Below are positions 54,020 through 63,900 of a DNA stretch of 64,000 nt, piece after piece; positions within the stretch are counted from its first letter, which is position 1, and each line of letters begins with the position of its first letter. The stretch is from Croceivirga sp. (lineage in GTDB: Bacteria; Bacteroidota; Bacteroidia; Flavobacteriales; Flavobacteriaceae). The translations under genes were made by a program, and so were the position numbers. The stretch lies in NCBI GenBank assembly GCA_028284665.1, contig JANQRG010000022.1, positions 1-64,000 on the forward strand, in the 5' to 3' direction. The notes under the pieces were generated by a model that saw nothing but the letters and a program-made list of their open reading frames with translations, had not been told where the DNA came from and did no database searches.

Positions 54020-55831
54020 CTACAAGATGTTATCCTTCATTTTATTCCAAACCCTGACCAGTAGAAAGCCTGAAAGTGCAGCAACTGCTGTTAAAACAAG
54101 TGCACTAGTGGTTTTACCGTAAATCCAATATCCGGTGGCGAACATAATGGTATAAATCAATACAACTCCCAAAAGCATGGCCGTAATGCCAGAAGGAACG
54201 CTCCATTTTTCATCAGTTAGCACAACGGGATCTTTATCTACTTCTGCTTCTTCCACCACTTTTTTCCAGCCTGGTCCTCCTGGTTGTATCTTCTTATAAA
54301 AATCCCGCAGGACTGCCTTGGATTCGGGTTGAGTCATAAATGTTGCGGTCAACCAAATAATAGAAGTAACCACCATGATAAAGGGCAATTCGGCCCAATC
54401 CGGTAAAAGACCGGTTTCGGGAGCAAAAAGAAATGGCCTAAGTGAGGTTGTTTCCAGTAAAATGGCCAAAATCCCGGAAGAAAACATGGCCGTTATCTCA
54501 CTCCATGCATTGATACGCCACCAAAACCAACGAAGGATAAATATCAATCCGGTACCAGCACCAAAAGACAATAATAAATTGAAAATTCCCATAGCATTTT
54601 GCATGGCCAAGGCAAGAAAAGCACTCAAAACCATCAACACTACAGTTGATAATCTCCCTACGGCTACCATCTGCTTTTCCGTAGCATTGGGGTTGATCTG
54701 CTGTTTATAAAAATCAAATACCATATAGGAAGAACCCCAGTTCAATTGCGTGGAAATGGTACTCATGTAGGCAGCTACCAAAGACGCCAATACAATGCCC
54801 AGCAAGCCGCTGGGCAATTTGGTCAACATGGCGGAATACGCCAAATCATGCCCCAATTTATCTGCTGGCACGTTCGGAAAGGCCTGCGAAATACTCGCAA
54901 CATCAGGATATACGACCAATGACGCCAGAGCCACCAAAATCCAGGGCCATGGACGCAGGGCGTAGTGCATGATATTAAAGAAAAAGGTGGCACCAATAGC
55001 GTGGTTTTCGTTTTTTGCAGCCAACATTCGTTGGGCAATATAACCGCCGCCTCCCGGTTCACCGCCAGGGTACCAAGAACTCCACCATTGCACCGCTAGT
55101 GGGATAATAAGCATTGTAATTAGGGCTTTTTTATCGCTAAACTCCGGAAGGATACTTAATTTATCCTTCACATTGTCATTTTCCAAAATAGCGCTCATAC
55201 CCCCTACTTCAGGAAGATTCACTAAATAGAATGCCGCTCCAATGGCGCCTGCCATGGCCACGAAAAAAAGAAGAAAATCGCTATACACAACCCCTTTAAA
55301 CCCTCCAAGAGCACTAAAAATCACCGTAATCAAGCCTGCTGCCACCACGGTCACCCAAGGCTCCAAACCTAGCATTACGCCTCCTATCTTTATAGCCGCC
55401 AGGGTTACTGCGGACATCGTGATAACATTGAAAAGAACGCCCAAATAAACCGCCCTGAATTTTCTTAAAAAGCTTGCTGGTTTTCCACCATAGCGAAGTT
55501 CATAAAACTCCAAATCGGTCTTAACATTTGACTTTCTCCAAAGCTTTGCGTAAACAAATACCGTCAACATCCCTGTGAGTAAAAAACACCACCATCCCCA
55601 ATTTCCGGAAACCCCATTGGTCCTCACCAAATCGGTTACCAGATTGGGGGTGTCTGTAGAGAAGGTAGTTGCCACCATAGAAAGCCCCAACAGCCACCAT
55701 GGCATGGTCCGACCAGACAAAAAATACTCCGAAGAGCTTTTGCCCGATTTCTTTGAGACATAAATTCCGATAAAAAGTACAATGGCAAAAAATCCAAAGA
55801 TGATGAAATAGTCGAGGGTTTGAATGTCCAT
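54020..55831 (-). CDS. Sodium/solute symporter, SSS family, 603 aa
   Basis: Imports a small solute with Na+. The N-terminus has SSSEYFLSGRTMPWWLLGLSM, the classic SSS helix 1-2 signature, and helix 8 contains LASLVAAYMSTISTQLNWGSS with the paired Ser/Thr that bind Na+ in this family. About 14 helices are expected. Loop sequence WWSSWYPGGEPGGGGYIAQRM is typical of Bacteroidota members near glycan genes. The cargo (sugar, amino sugar or other) is not readable. It is the first gene of an operon with the acyltransferase; a weak -7-like TATCTTTA lies just upstream on the minus strand. Confidence 0.92.
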   Translation of the reverse strand: MDIQTLDYFIIFGFFAIVLFIGIYVSKKSGKSSSEYFLSGRTMPWWLLGLSMVATTFSTDTPNLVTDLVRTNGVSGNWGWWCFLLTGMLTVFVYAKLWRKSNVKTDLEFYELRYGGKPASFLRKFRAVYLGVLFNVITMSAVTLAAIKIGGVMLGLEPWVTVVAAGLITVIFSALGGFKGVVYSDFLLFFVAMAGAIGAAFYLVNLPEVGGMSAILENDNVKDKLSILPEFSDKKALITMLIIPLAVQWWSSWYPGGEPGGGGYIAQRMLAAKNENHAIGATFFFNIMHYALRPWPWILVALASLVVYPDVASISQAFPNVPADKLGHDLAYSAMLTKLPSGLLGIVLASLVAAYMSTISTQLNWGSSYMVFDFYKQQINPNATEKQMVAVGRLSTVVLMVLSAFLALAMQNAMGIFNLLLSFGAGTGLIFILRWFWWRINAWSEITAMFSSGILAILLETTSLRPFLFAPETGLLPDWAELPFIMVVTSIIWLTATFMTQPESKAVLRDFYKKIQPGGPGWKKVVEEAEVDKDPVVLTDEKWSVPSGITAMLLGVVLIYTIMFATGYWIYGKTTSALVLTAVAALSGFLLVRVWNKMKDNIL

Positions 55832-55986
55832 AATTTGGTTTTGGCTGAATCTTAAAGATATTATTTTTTTGGAACCCCCTTATTTACACCTTTCTATTTG
55901 GAATATTAGTAGTAAAAAATGACAAGATTCTATACTATCGCGGGTTGTAATACGATGTTGAGCCAGACCTTCCTTCAAATTAAGAC

Positions 55987-55994
55987 TATTTTTG
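55987..55994 (+). promoter_or_regulatory. Candidate -7 box for the TauE-like gene
   Basis: TATTTTTG matches TAnnTTTG and sits 16 nt before the start at 56011. The nearest TTG (55958-55960) is 26 nt upstream, longer than the usual spacing, so the match is partial. Confidence 0.35.
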
Positions 55995-56010
55995 AAGTAG
56001 CATCCTCTGT

Positions 56011-56766
56011 ATGATTTTATCACTATCCGCAAATGTTCCGATATCCGGCTGGGCCTTGGCCGTCGCGGCAGCGTTTCTGATTGGGATTTCAAAAGCCGGA
56101 CTTAAAGGCTTATCCCTGTTTAATGTGACATTACTTGCCTTGGGTTTTGGAGCCAAATCCTCTACAGGTATAATTATGCCCTTTCTCATACTCGGGGATA
56201 TTGCTGCCGTATGGTATTATAACAGACATGCGCAATGGAAACCCATTTTTAGAATTTTACCTTGGATGGTATTTGGGATACTAATTGGTGTTCTAATTGG
56301 CAAAGACTTGCCGGAACGGCTCTTCAAAATTGCTATGGTCGCCATTATTTTTACCAGTCTCGGTTTGATGGTTTTTTGGGATATTAGAAAATCCAAAACC
56401 GTTCCCAAGCACTGGACGTTTGCTTCGGGAAGCGGAATTCTTGCGGGATTGACCACCATGATAGGAAATATGGCCGGGCCCTTCACCAACCTCTATTTTT
56501 TAATGCTTCGATTACCCAAAAATGAATTCGTAGGTACGGCGGCCTGGCTATTCTTTATCACTAACCTGTTTAAAGTACCTTTTCATGTCCTCGTTTGGAA
56601 AACAATTACTGCTGAAACCTTAATGCTTAATTTAAAACTGTTCCCTGCGCTGTTGGTGGGCTTTTTCCTGGGAACTAGAATACTAAAATATATCAACGAT
56701 GCGGGCTATCGCAAATTTATTATTTTGGTAACGGCAATTGGGGCTGTTGCCATCCTGTTCCGATAA
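56011..56766 (+). CDS. TauE/SafE-family membrane permease, 251 aa
   Basis: Membrane protein with about eight helices of the sulfite exporter TauE/SafE family, whose members export sulfite, sulfoacetate or related anions. The two family half-repeats are visible: AAFLIGISKAGLKGLSLFNV in the first half and ASGSGILAGLTTMIGNMAGPF in the second. The length is typical. It has no visible operon partner upstream and is divergent from the symporter; the sensory gene starts 81 nt downstream. The actual anion is unknown. Confidence 0.9.
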   Translation: MILSLSANVPISGWALAVAAAFLIGISKAGLKGLSLFNVTLLALGFGAKSSTGIIMPFLILGDIAAVWYYNRHAQWKPIFRILPWMVFGILIGVLIGKDLPERLFKIAMVAIIFTSLGLMVFWDIRKSKTVPKHWTFASGSGILAGLTTMIGNMAGPFTNLYFLMLRLPKNEFVGTAAWLFFITNLFKVPFHVLVWKTITAETLMLNLKLFPALLVGFFLGTRILKYINDAGYRKFIILVTAIGAVAILFR

Positions 56767-56847
56767 CAAATAACCCCTTCCATTGCGCCTTATACCTTCC
56801 TCGTAAACCGTGCGCTTCTTTTTTTTATCTTGTAGAAGTGACCGACC

Positions 56848-59751
56848 ATGAAACACTGTTGTTCTATATGTATTCTTTTTGTTGCGCTATTGGGTACACC
56901 GTCTTTTGGCCAAAACTTCCGGTATACCCTCTACCATGGTAAAGACACTCCTTTTGAAAGCGTCAACCAGACCTTAGAAGACCATAAAGGTTTTGTCTGG
57001 ATCGCTTCGGATAGTGGCCTGTATCGCTTTGACGGGAAGAATTTCCAAGACTTCAATAGTTCCCTGAAAAGCAAGCACATTCATCACTTTGTGCGGGATG
57101 AGGATACGGTTTACTTCTCGAACGATTCCGGTATTTTTAAACTATACTACGAAGGCGAACAAGTCACGCTTGATCCTTACCTGAACATTGGAGAGGGTAC
57201 CGAAATTGGGTTCACCAATGCATTGTTTTTAGATACGCAAAAACACCTTTGGGCAAGCTCATCCAAAGGAACTGTTTTCAAGATCAACCGTAGCAATAAA
57301 GAAGTTAGCAGCTACCACCTGCCTTCAGATGTCAAAGCCAGAAATACTTTTTTGGGCGAGGATAACAATCAAACGCTATGGGCCCTTTCCCCCGGAAACG
57401 GTCTTTTCTATCTGGATCCCACTCAAAATGCTTTTGTCAAACTTCCCGGCTTTGAAGATGCCAGACATTTTTGCATTACCAACGATTATTTGTATGCAGT
57501 AGGTTCGGGGATTCAGGGTTTTTCCATTGTATCCAAAAACACCCTGAAAAAACAAATGGAAATTCCCTTTGGAAAAAGTATCATTGAGCGAATCGCCAGG
57601 GACAGGGATGGCACCTATTTTGTTGCTTCAGGACAATCGCTATTCACCTACACCCCTGGAGCAAGTACACTTAAAAAAGTATTTGGATCTAACGATCCGC
57701 ATAGGGTAGAAGAACTTCCCTTCAGTCCGATAAACAGCATTGGTTTTTCGGAAGATCAACTCCGCAAAGGAGGAAAAATATGGGTCGGCATGCGCGCTGG
57801 AGTGGGACTGCTGCAAACGGCCTTTTTTAGTAGCGTGGAAGGTATGCCTCATGATAATATATTAGGAGTAGCCACCAGTACCCAGCAAAAAGTATTGATC
57901 TCCCAGGGAAGTGTCTTTGAAGTTACTACCAGTCAGGAACACAAGGTATTCAGTACTATTCCGGAGGTGAGAAGAGCAACAGGAATCAGTATGCAAGGAA
58001 ACACGCGTTATTATGGTACAGCAGACGGCAAAATTTCAGTTTTCGAAGATCGAATTGAGGCACAAACCTATGATTTGCAAGCCCGGGGCGGGGGTATATT
58101 TTTCACGTTTCCCGATTCTTCTGGCGATCTATGGTTTTGTCAGGCGCCATCGGATAAGCCCCTGCAAGGTGTAGGTAAATTACAGGCAAATGGTCAATTG
58201 AAGTTCTATGATGCCAAACAGGGGTTGGACAGCCGTATACTGGTCATTCGGGAAGGAGGTCGTTCCGAAATCTACGCCGCGGGAATAGGTTTGGAATCGT
58301 ATCTTTTCAAGTATAACAGGGCTGCTGATATTTTTGAGCCAAAGAGTTTACCCTTGCCGGACGATGTAAGTACGAATTTTGAGGTACACGATCTTTCTGT
58401 GGATGCCCTCGGGATTGTCTGGATGGGCTCCACGGATGGTTTGCTCAAGTACGATACGGAAACTGTTAAAAGGATTGATCTGGGACCCTTTACAAACAAT
58501 GAAATCCGCGCTGTGCAGGCAGTGGAAAATGGCGGGGTTTGGGTAGCCACTGACACCGATGGATTGCTCTACCGCTACCCATCAGGAGCATATGTACAAT
58601 TTGATGAAGATAGTGGGACCCCCTCCAAAATTGCGGCTTACAGATGCCTCTCTCGAGATACGAACGGCACACTTTGGGTAGGTACTGCCGAAGGCGCTGT
58701 GTTCTCCTCAATGAACCGTCCGGAACCTCTTGCTACAGCACTTCCCAGAATTGAAGCAGTTTATGTCAATAAAAATAGTGTAGCCCCGTCAGGGCTTTCA
58801 CTTTCGGATCGTGATGCCGTTCAATTCAAATTGGCAACCATTTCCTATCCCACAAAGGGGCTCCAGTACCAATACAAACTGGTAAGTGATGCGCTATCCC
58901 AGGAAGCTGTTGATGATGCGCCATGGTCCACTGCCTTCCAGGTGCCGGAAGTGCATTTGCAAAACCTGACCCAAGGGCAATATGAGCTCCTTGTTAGAGC
59001 ACAACAACCCGGAGGGCATAATTGGAGCGCTCCCGTTTCACTACTTTTAACAGTGAGCAAAGCCTGGTACGCCACCTGGTGGGGGATCAGCTTCATCCTA
59101 GCAACAGCATTGATCGTCTTCTGGTATATTACTTATCGATGGGGGCATAAAAAAACGAAGTCCCTCTCCGCTGCGCTTTCTCAGAAACAGCTAGACCTGG
59201 ACCACAAGCATGCCCAATTAACCGCAAAGTCAGACGCCCTGACGTTGCGGGAGGAGGAATTAAAGAGTACCGGGGCCAATCTCTATATGCTCAACCGGCT
59301 CTTAGATCAAATCCCTAAAGGTCAGTCCTGGGAGGAAGCATTACCTATTCTTAAAAAATTGGTGCAATTACCCACCCCATTAGATGCTTTTGAGATAGGT
59401 TTTATAAAAGCCACCGAAATCCATTACAAGGGCTACACGCGAAATGAAGGGCAATACTTTGAGCGCAAAGATGAATTCAACGAAAAGGAAAACCTTCAGA
59501 GTTATGCACTTTGCGGTAATATTCCGTTACTAATAAGCAATTTTGGTGCCGAAGCTGCACAGTACATTGGCACAAAAAAAACTAAAGGCTACCCTTCCTG
59601 GATAGCGGTACCATTTAGGCAGCTCGAAGGTGATGAAGCTATTTTTTGTGCTTATGCCAAGGAAAAAGGAAGGTTTTCCCGAAGGGACCTTACTTTGGTA
59701 CAGGTCCTGGTTAAATATTTATCCACTACGGTAAAGGATATATCTAAATGA
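56848..59751 (+). CDS. Propeller/Y_Y_Y sensor with GAF-like domain and no kinase, 967 aa
   Basis: A signal peptide (residues 1-21, ending PSFG-Q) is followed by a Reg_prop beta-propeller region to about 640, with repeats such as DHKGFVWIASDSGLYRFDG and DALGIVWMGSTDGLLKYD. A Y_Y_Y domain lies at about 655-735, one TM helix at about 740-765 (WWGISFILATALIVFWYITY), a coiled coil at about 770-810, and a GAF-like domain from about 812 to the end. The layout is that of a hybrid sensor kinase, but there is no HisKA His box and no ATPase domain, and the frame is intact to its own stop. Its TGA overlaps the ATG of the channel gene (ATGA), implying coupled translation and a shared job. Confidence 0.88.
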   Translation: MKHCCSICILFVALLGTPSFGQNFRYTLYHGKDTPFESVNQTLEDHKGFVWIASDSGLYRFDGKNFQDFNSSLKSKHIHHFVRDEDTVYFSNDSGIFKLYYEGEQVTLDPYLNIGEGTEIGFTNALFLDTQKHLWASSSKGTVFKINRSNKEVSSYHLPSDVKARNTFLGEDNNQTLWALSPGNGLFYLDPTQNAFVKLPGFEDARHFCITNDYLYAVGSGIQGFSIVSKNTLKKQMEIPFGKSIIERIARDRDGTYFVASGQSLFTYTPGASTLKKVFGSNDPHRVEELPFSPINSIGFSEDQLRKGGKIWVGMRAGVGLLQTAFFSSVEGMPHDNILGVATSTQQKVLISQGSVFEVTTSQEHKVFSTIPEVRRATGISMQGNTRYYGTADGKISVFEDRIEAQTYDLQARGGGIFFTFPDSSGDLWFCQAPSDKPLQGVGKLQANGQLKFYDAKQGLDSRILVIREGGRSEIYAAGIGLESYLFKYNRAADIFEPKSLPLPDDVSTNFEVHDLSVDALGIVWMGSTDGLLKYDTETVKRIDLGPFTNNEIRAVQAVENGGVWVATDTDGLLYRYPSGAYVQFDEDSGTPSKIAAYRCLSRDTNGTLWVGTAEGAVFSSMNRPEPLATALPRIEAVYVNKNSVAPSGLSLSDRDAVQFKLATISYPTKGLQYQYKLVSDALSQEAVDDAPWSTAFQVPEVHLQNLTQGQYELLVRAQQPGGHNWSAPVSLLLTVSKAWYATWWGISFILATALIVFWYITYRWGHKKTKSLSAALSQKQLDLDHKHAQLTAKSDALTLREEELKSTGANLYMLNRLLDQIPKGQSWEEALPILKKLVQLPTPLDAFEIGFIKATEIHYKGYTRNEGQYFERKDEFNEKENLQSYALCGNIPLLISNFGAEAAQYIGTKKTKGYPSWIAVPFRQLEGDEAIFCAYAKEKGRFSRRDLTLVQVLVKYLSTTVKDISK

Positions 59752-60836
59752 GTAAAGCCAAAAATATAACCATTGTTTGTTTGCTGGTGGTGGTAGTTAT
59801 AGGCGCGGTAAATGCACAACGCGGTACGGATACACTTCAGGTAGGCGTATTTGTAAACCCTCCTTTTGTAATTGAACAAGAGAAGGATGCTTATTCGGGG
59901 CTTTCCATTGAGCTTTGGGAACAACTGGCGGCAAAAATGGACCTCCCCTTTCGGTACGTTCGATTTAGTGATCCTGTTGGTGTAATTCGATCCCTGGATT
60001 ATGGCGATCTGGACATTGGCATTAACCCTTATGCCAACAGCCCGCTCCGAATGGAAAAGTTTGATATCTCACAGCCTTTTCATGTGTCGAGTATAGGAGT
60101 GGCCATAACCTCATCTACCCAGAGCCAGTTTCAGGTATTTGTATCCAACTTTTTTTCAAAAGAGTTTTTAAATGTAGTGTTGCTGCTGTTGCTCATTTTG
60201 TTGTCCTTTGGGACTGTTCTCTGGTTTGTGGAACGCAAAGCGAATAAATATCAGTTCCGTCCTGGTATTTTGGGGTTGTTTGACGGACTTTGGTGGGCTG
60301 CTGTAACTATGACTACGGTAGGATATGGAGACAAAGCTCCAAAAACGAACGCCGGCAAGACCATCGCCATCATTTGGATGTTCACTGCTGTAATTATCAT
60401 TTCAAGTTTTACCGCTACTATTGCGTCTACCCTTACCGTAAACAGCTTAGCAGGACAGGTGAATAGCCTTGAGGATCTGAGAACTGTGGATCGAGTAGGT
60501 GTGGTAGGCGGGAGTACTGGAGAGGACTTTTTACGAGAACAAGACATGCTTTCGATTCAGCGGTATCGAAATACGGAGACGGCACTATTGGCATTGGCCC
60601 GTAAAGAAATTGAAGTATTGGTCGACGACAGAACCGCGATGCTGTATTTAATACGAAACCGACAACTGGAAGCCAATGCAGAACTCTTACCCCTAACGTT
60701 TAGCAAACAATATCGCAGTTTTATCGTGCGGAAGGCACATCCTTTATTTACTACCTTGAACCGACACCTGGTATCAGAAATCCAGGGTATCGATTGGAAA
60801 AAGCTTCGGGGCGACTATAATCTTGGCGAGGAATAA
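59748..60836 (+). CDS. GluR0-type ligand-gated potassium channel, 362 aa
   Basis: Prokaryotic relative of ionotropic glutamate receptors. A signal peptide (1-23) leads into a periplasmic type-3 solute-binding domain that is split by the pore: lobe 1 at about 25-130, with Arg101 in SPLRMEKFDISQPF at the position that binds the ligand carboxylate, and lobe 2 at about 232-355, with VDDRTA. Between them are TM1 (about 141-163), the pore loop with the K+ filter TVGYGD at 190-195, and TM2 (about 206-228). One chain has two TM helices, so a tetramer is expected. The ligand is unknown. It overlaps the upstream sensor by 4 nt. Confidence 0.92.
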   Translation: MSKAKNITIVCLLVVVVIGAVNAQRGTDTLQVGVFVNPPFVIEQEKDAYSGLSIELWEQLAAKMDLPFRYVRFSDPVGVIRSLDYGDLDIGINPYANSPLRMEKFDISQPFHVSSIGVAITSSTQSQFQVFVSNFFSKEFLNVVLLLLLILLSFGTVLWFVERKANKYQFRPGILGLFDGLWWAAVTMTTVGYGDKAPKTNAGKTIAIIWMFTAVIIISSFTATIASTLTVNSLAGQVNSLEDLRTVDRVGVVGGSTGEDFLREQDMLSIQRYRNTETALLALARKEIEVLVDDRTAMLYLIRNRQLEANAELLPLTFSKQYRSFIVRKAHPLFTTLNRHLVSEIQGIDWKKLRGDYNLGEE

Positions 60837-60946
60837 TCGTGTAGAAGTTTATACTTTTTGATCGCATTTCGTCTATAAGAAAACATAACCTTTTGCTAAC
60901 TTAGCGTTGAGGCTTCGCATAGTATCTTCACTATCAATCCGTTATA

Positions 60947-63900
60947 ATGGGGGGTATCGTAAAAAAAATAAGCTGTTTTTACTTTTTCTTTCTTCCTTTT
61001 CTTGTTAGCAGCCAGTTCAATGGTTTACCTTTCTATAGGGCCTATGAACCCCAGGAGTATCAAGCCCATAGGCAAAATTGGACTGCTGACCAGGCGGAAG
61101 ATGGCACGATGTATTTTGCCAATACTAAAGGGCTTTTGGTCTATAATGGTGAAAAGTGGAAACTGGAACGATTGCCCAACCTAGGGCATATTCGTTCTTT
61201 AAAGGTAGTGGGCAATAGGATTTACGTTGGTGCCAACAATGAACTTGGATATTTCCAAATAGATAGCGGTAGGTATAGCTTTCATTCTTTTTTGGAACAT
61301 GTACCTGAAAGCTCAAAGAACTTTGGAAGGGTTTGGACCACATTGGTTGATGGAGAAGATGTGTATTTCCAGACAGATACATTCGTTCTTCGGATTAGAA
61401 ACGAAACCCAACCTCAACTGTGGACTTTTGAAGAAGGACGGATTTGGAAGTTAATTCAACAATCAAACAAAATTTACGTCATCGTATTGGAAGAAGGACT
61501 TTTTGAACTTGATACTAACGACGTCTTTGTTCCCCATGTGTTTTCCAGTGAATTCAAATTTGCCGGTTCTGAATTCTTACTTCCGGTTTCCAACGGATGG
61601 GTATTTGAGCAAAGTGACGCCCTAACACTATTTGATGGAATAAGAGCTATACCTTTTGAAAACGAGGCTTCAGAAATTTTTGAAGAGTATGGCATTAACA
61701 CAGCCATACTTACTTCTTCGGGAAAGATAGTTGTGGCTACTTTACGAAAAGGAGGGGTGGTGATCTTAGATCAAAATGGAAAGCTGGAAAGACATCTTAC
61801 CGCCGAAAATGGCTTCACAAACAATATTGTACGTGGGGTTTTTGAAGATCAGCAAAATGCGATCTGGTTTACCTTGGAGAATGGTTTGTCACGACTAGAC
61901 ATAGATTCACCTGTAACATTTTTTGATACACGAATGGGATTGAATGGCACCATCATGGACATTCATGTATTTCAAAATAGATTGTACGTGGCCACCTCAG
62001 ACGGACTGATGATGCTAAATGATGAGAAATTTGAGCGAGTTAATAATATTAAATCTATTGTATGGGATTTGGATACCCTTCAAAATCAATTACTTGCGGT
62101 TACCAGTTTTGATGACACCTATGCAATAGACCGGTTGGGTAATACAAAAGCGCTTCCGCATCAAAAATCATTGGCTAAAGACGTAAACCGAAAAGTGCTT
62201 CCCCTAAAAGAGAACCCTAATTCGGCTGTTATTCTGTTTCATACAGGTCTTTTCCAAGTCCATTGGAATGGAAAGGAATGGATTACTGAAGACAGAATGG
62301 AAGATTTGTACGTAAGTGCCACAGGTATTGAACAACCAAAACCCGGCACTTTTTGGGTGGCTACAAATACTAATGGGATCTACCGAATTGATTACACCTT
62401 AAACGAAGAAGGAATTATAAATAGCGCTGCTATTTCTGTAAAGAATTACAGGAAAGACAAAGGTGTTCCGGAAGGTTTTAACCGAATATTCAGTGTTGGA
62501 GGAGAATTCTATTTTAAATCCGCTAAAGATGAATTACATCAGTACAATGCTGAAATAGATACTTTTGAAAGAACGAAAAAGTTGACGAGCCAATTCCGAA
62601 TTGAGAATGACACCATAAATGTTTTGGAAACCGAACTTTATGGTACATCGTGGTTCAGTTCCGAAAAAAACCTAAAAAAATACATCTTCAAAGTTTCCCA
62701 TGAAAAAGAGGACTATGTCGTGGAGCGATATCCTATGGGAAACAAAATATTAAGTATTCGTGATCCTTTTAGCACCTTACAATTTCATGCATCCGGGAAT
62801 ACCGCATTCTTTGGAGGCTCTAAGGGATTGGTTTCTTACGATCTTTCAAAACTGGATGATATCTCCAATAGTGTATCCGTCCAAGTACATAGGGCTAAAA
62901 CCAAAGATTCAATCTTTGATCAACCTGTAACTTCTCAAATACTTGTAGCTCTACCTTATAATCGGAGTGAAATACGTTTTGAATTTGCCTCAACAAAATA
63001 CAAGGATGCTGAGCATAAACAATATCAATATAAGCTTGAAGGTCTTACTGATGAATGGTCAAAACCACAACAAAAGAATTATGCGGAATATACAAGTTTA
63101 CCTCCGGGAGACTACACTTTTAAGGTCAAGGCCCTAAACGATTACTTTGTTGAGAGTCCCGAGGCTTCCGTTAGTTTCACTGTAAATCGCCCCTGGTTTT
63201 GGAATTCTATTTCCATTACGCTCTATGTTCTGACCTTAATTGGTTTCACTTACCTATTCAGTCTATGGCGCAATAGAAATTTGAAGCTCAAAAACCGGCG
63301 GCTGGAGGAAGCCGTAAACAATGCCGTAGTTGAGACGAAACGGCAAGCGGAAGAAATTGAAAAACTCTACCAGGTAAAAAACCAATTCTTTTCCAATATC
63401 TCCCATGAATTACGAACTCCTTTAACGTTGATCTTAGGCCCATCAACGGATCTCCTAAGTGACGAAAGCTTGAGTGCCAAACAAAAAAACGGTCTCACCT
63501 TTATCAACAACAATGCAAAACGCTTATTGCGGCTTATCAATCAACTGTTGGACCTCTCCAAACTGGAAGCCGGCAGACTCGAGTTAAAAGTAAGTCAACA
63601 GAATATTGTAAAATTTGTTTCAACCCTTACCGAATCCTTTGACTCCATGGCGCTATCTAGAGGTATCCGTTTACAATTCCAGCCTATACTCAAGGAGTTA
63701 TTCGTCTTTTTTGATCCGGACAAGTTGGAACAGATCATGATCAACCTGCTCTCTAATGCGTTAAAATTCACAAAGAAAGGGGGTAAGGTGATCGTTTCCA
63801 TAGAGAAACAAAACCAATTGTGTCAGATTAAGGTAAAGGATTCCGGAATCGGCATCAATGAAGAACAGTTGCCTTATATTTTTGATCGATTCTATCAGGC

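Noticed and set aside
56848-59751. Kinase-less sensor as a frameshifted hybrid kinase
   Set aside because: The frame continues into a GAF-like domain and a natural stop, and the following DNA encodes the channel, not a kinase remnant.
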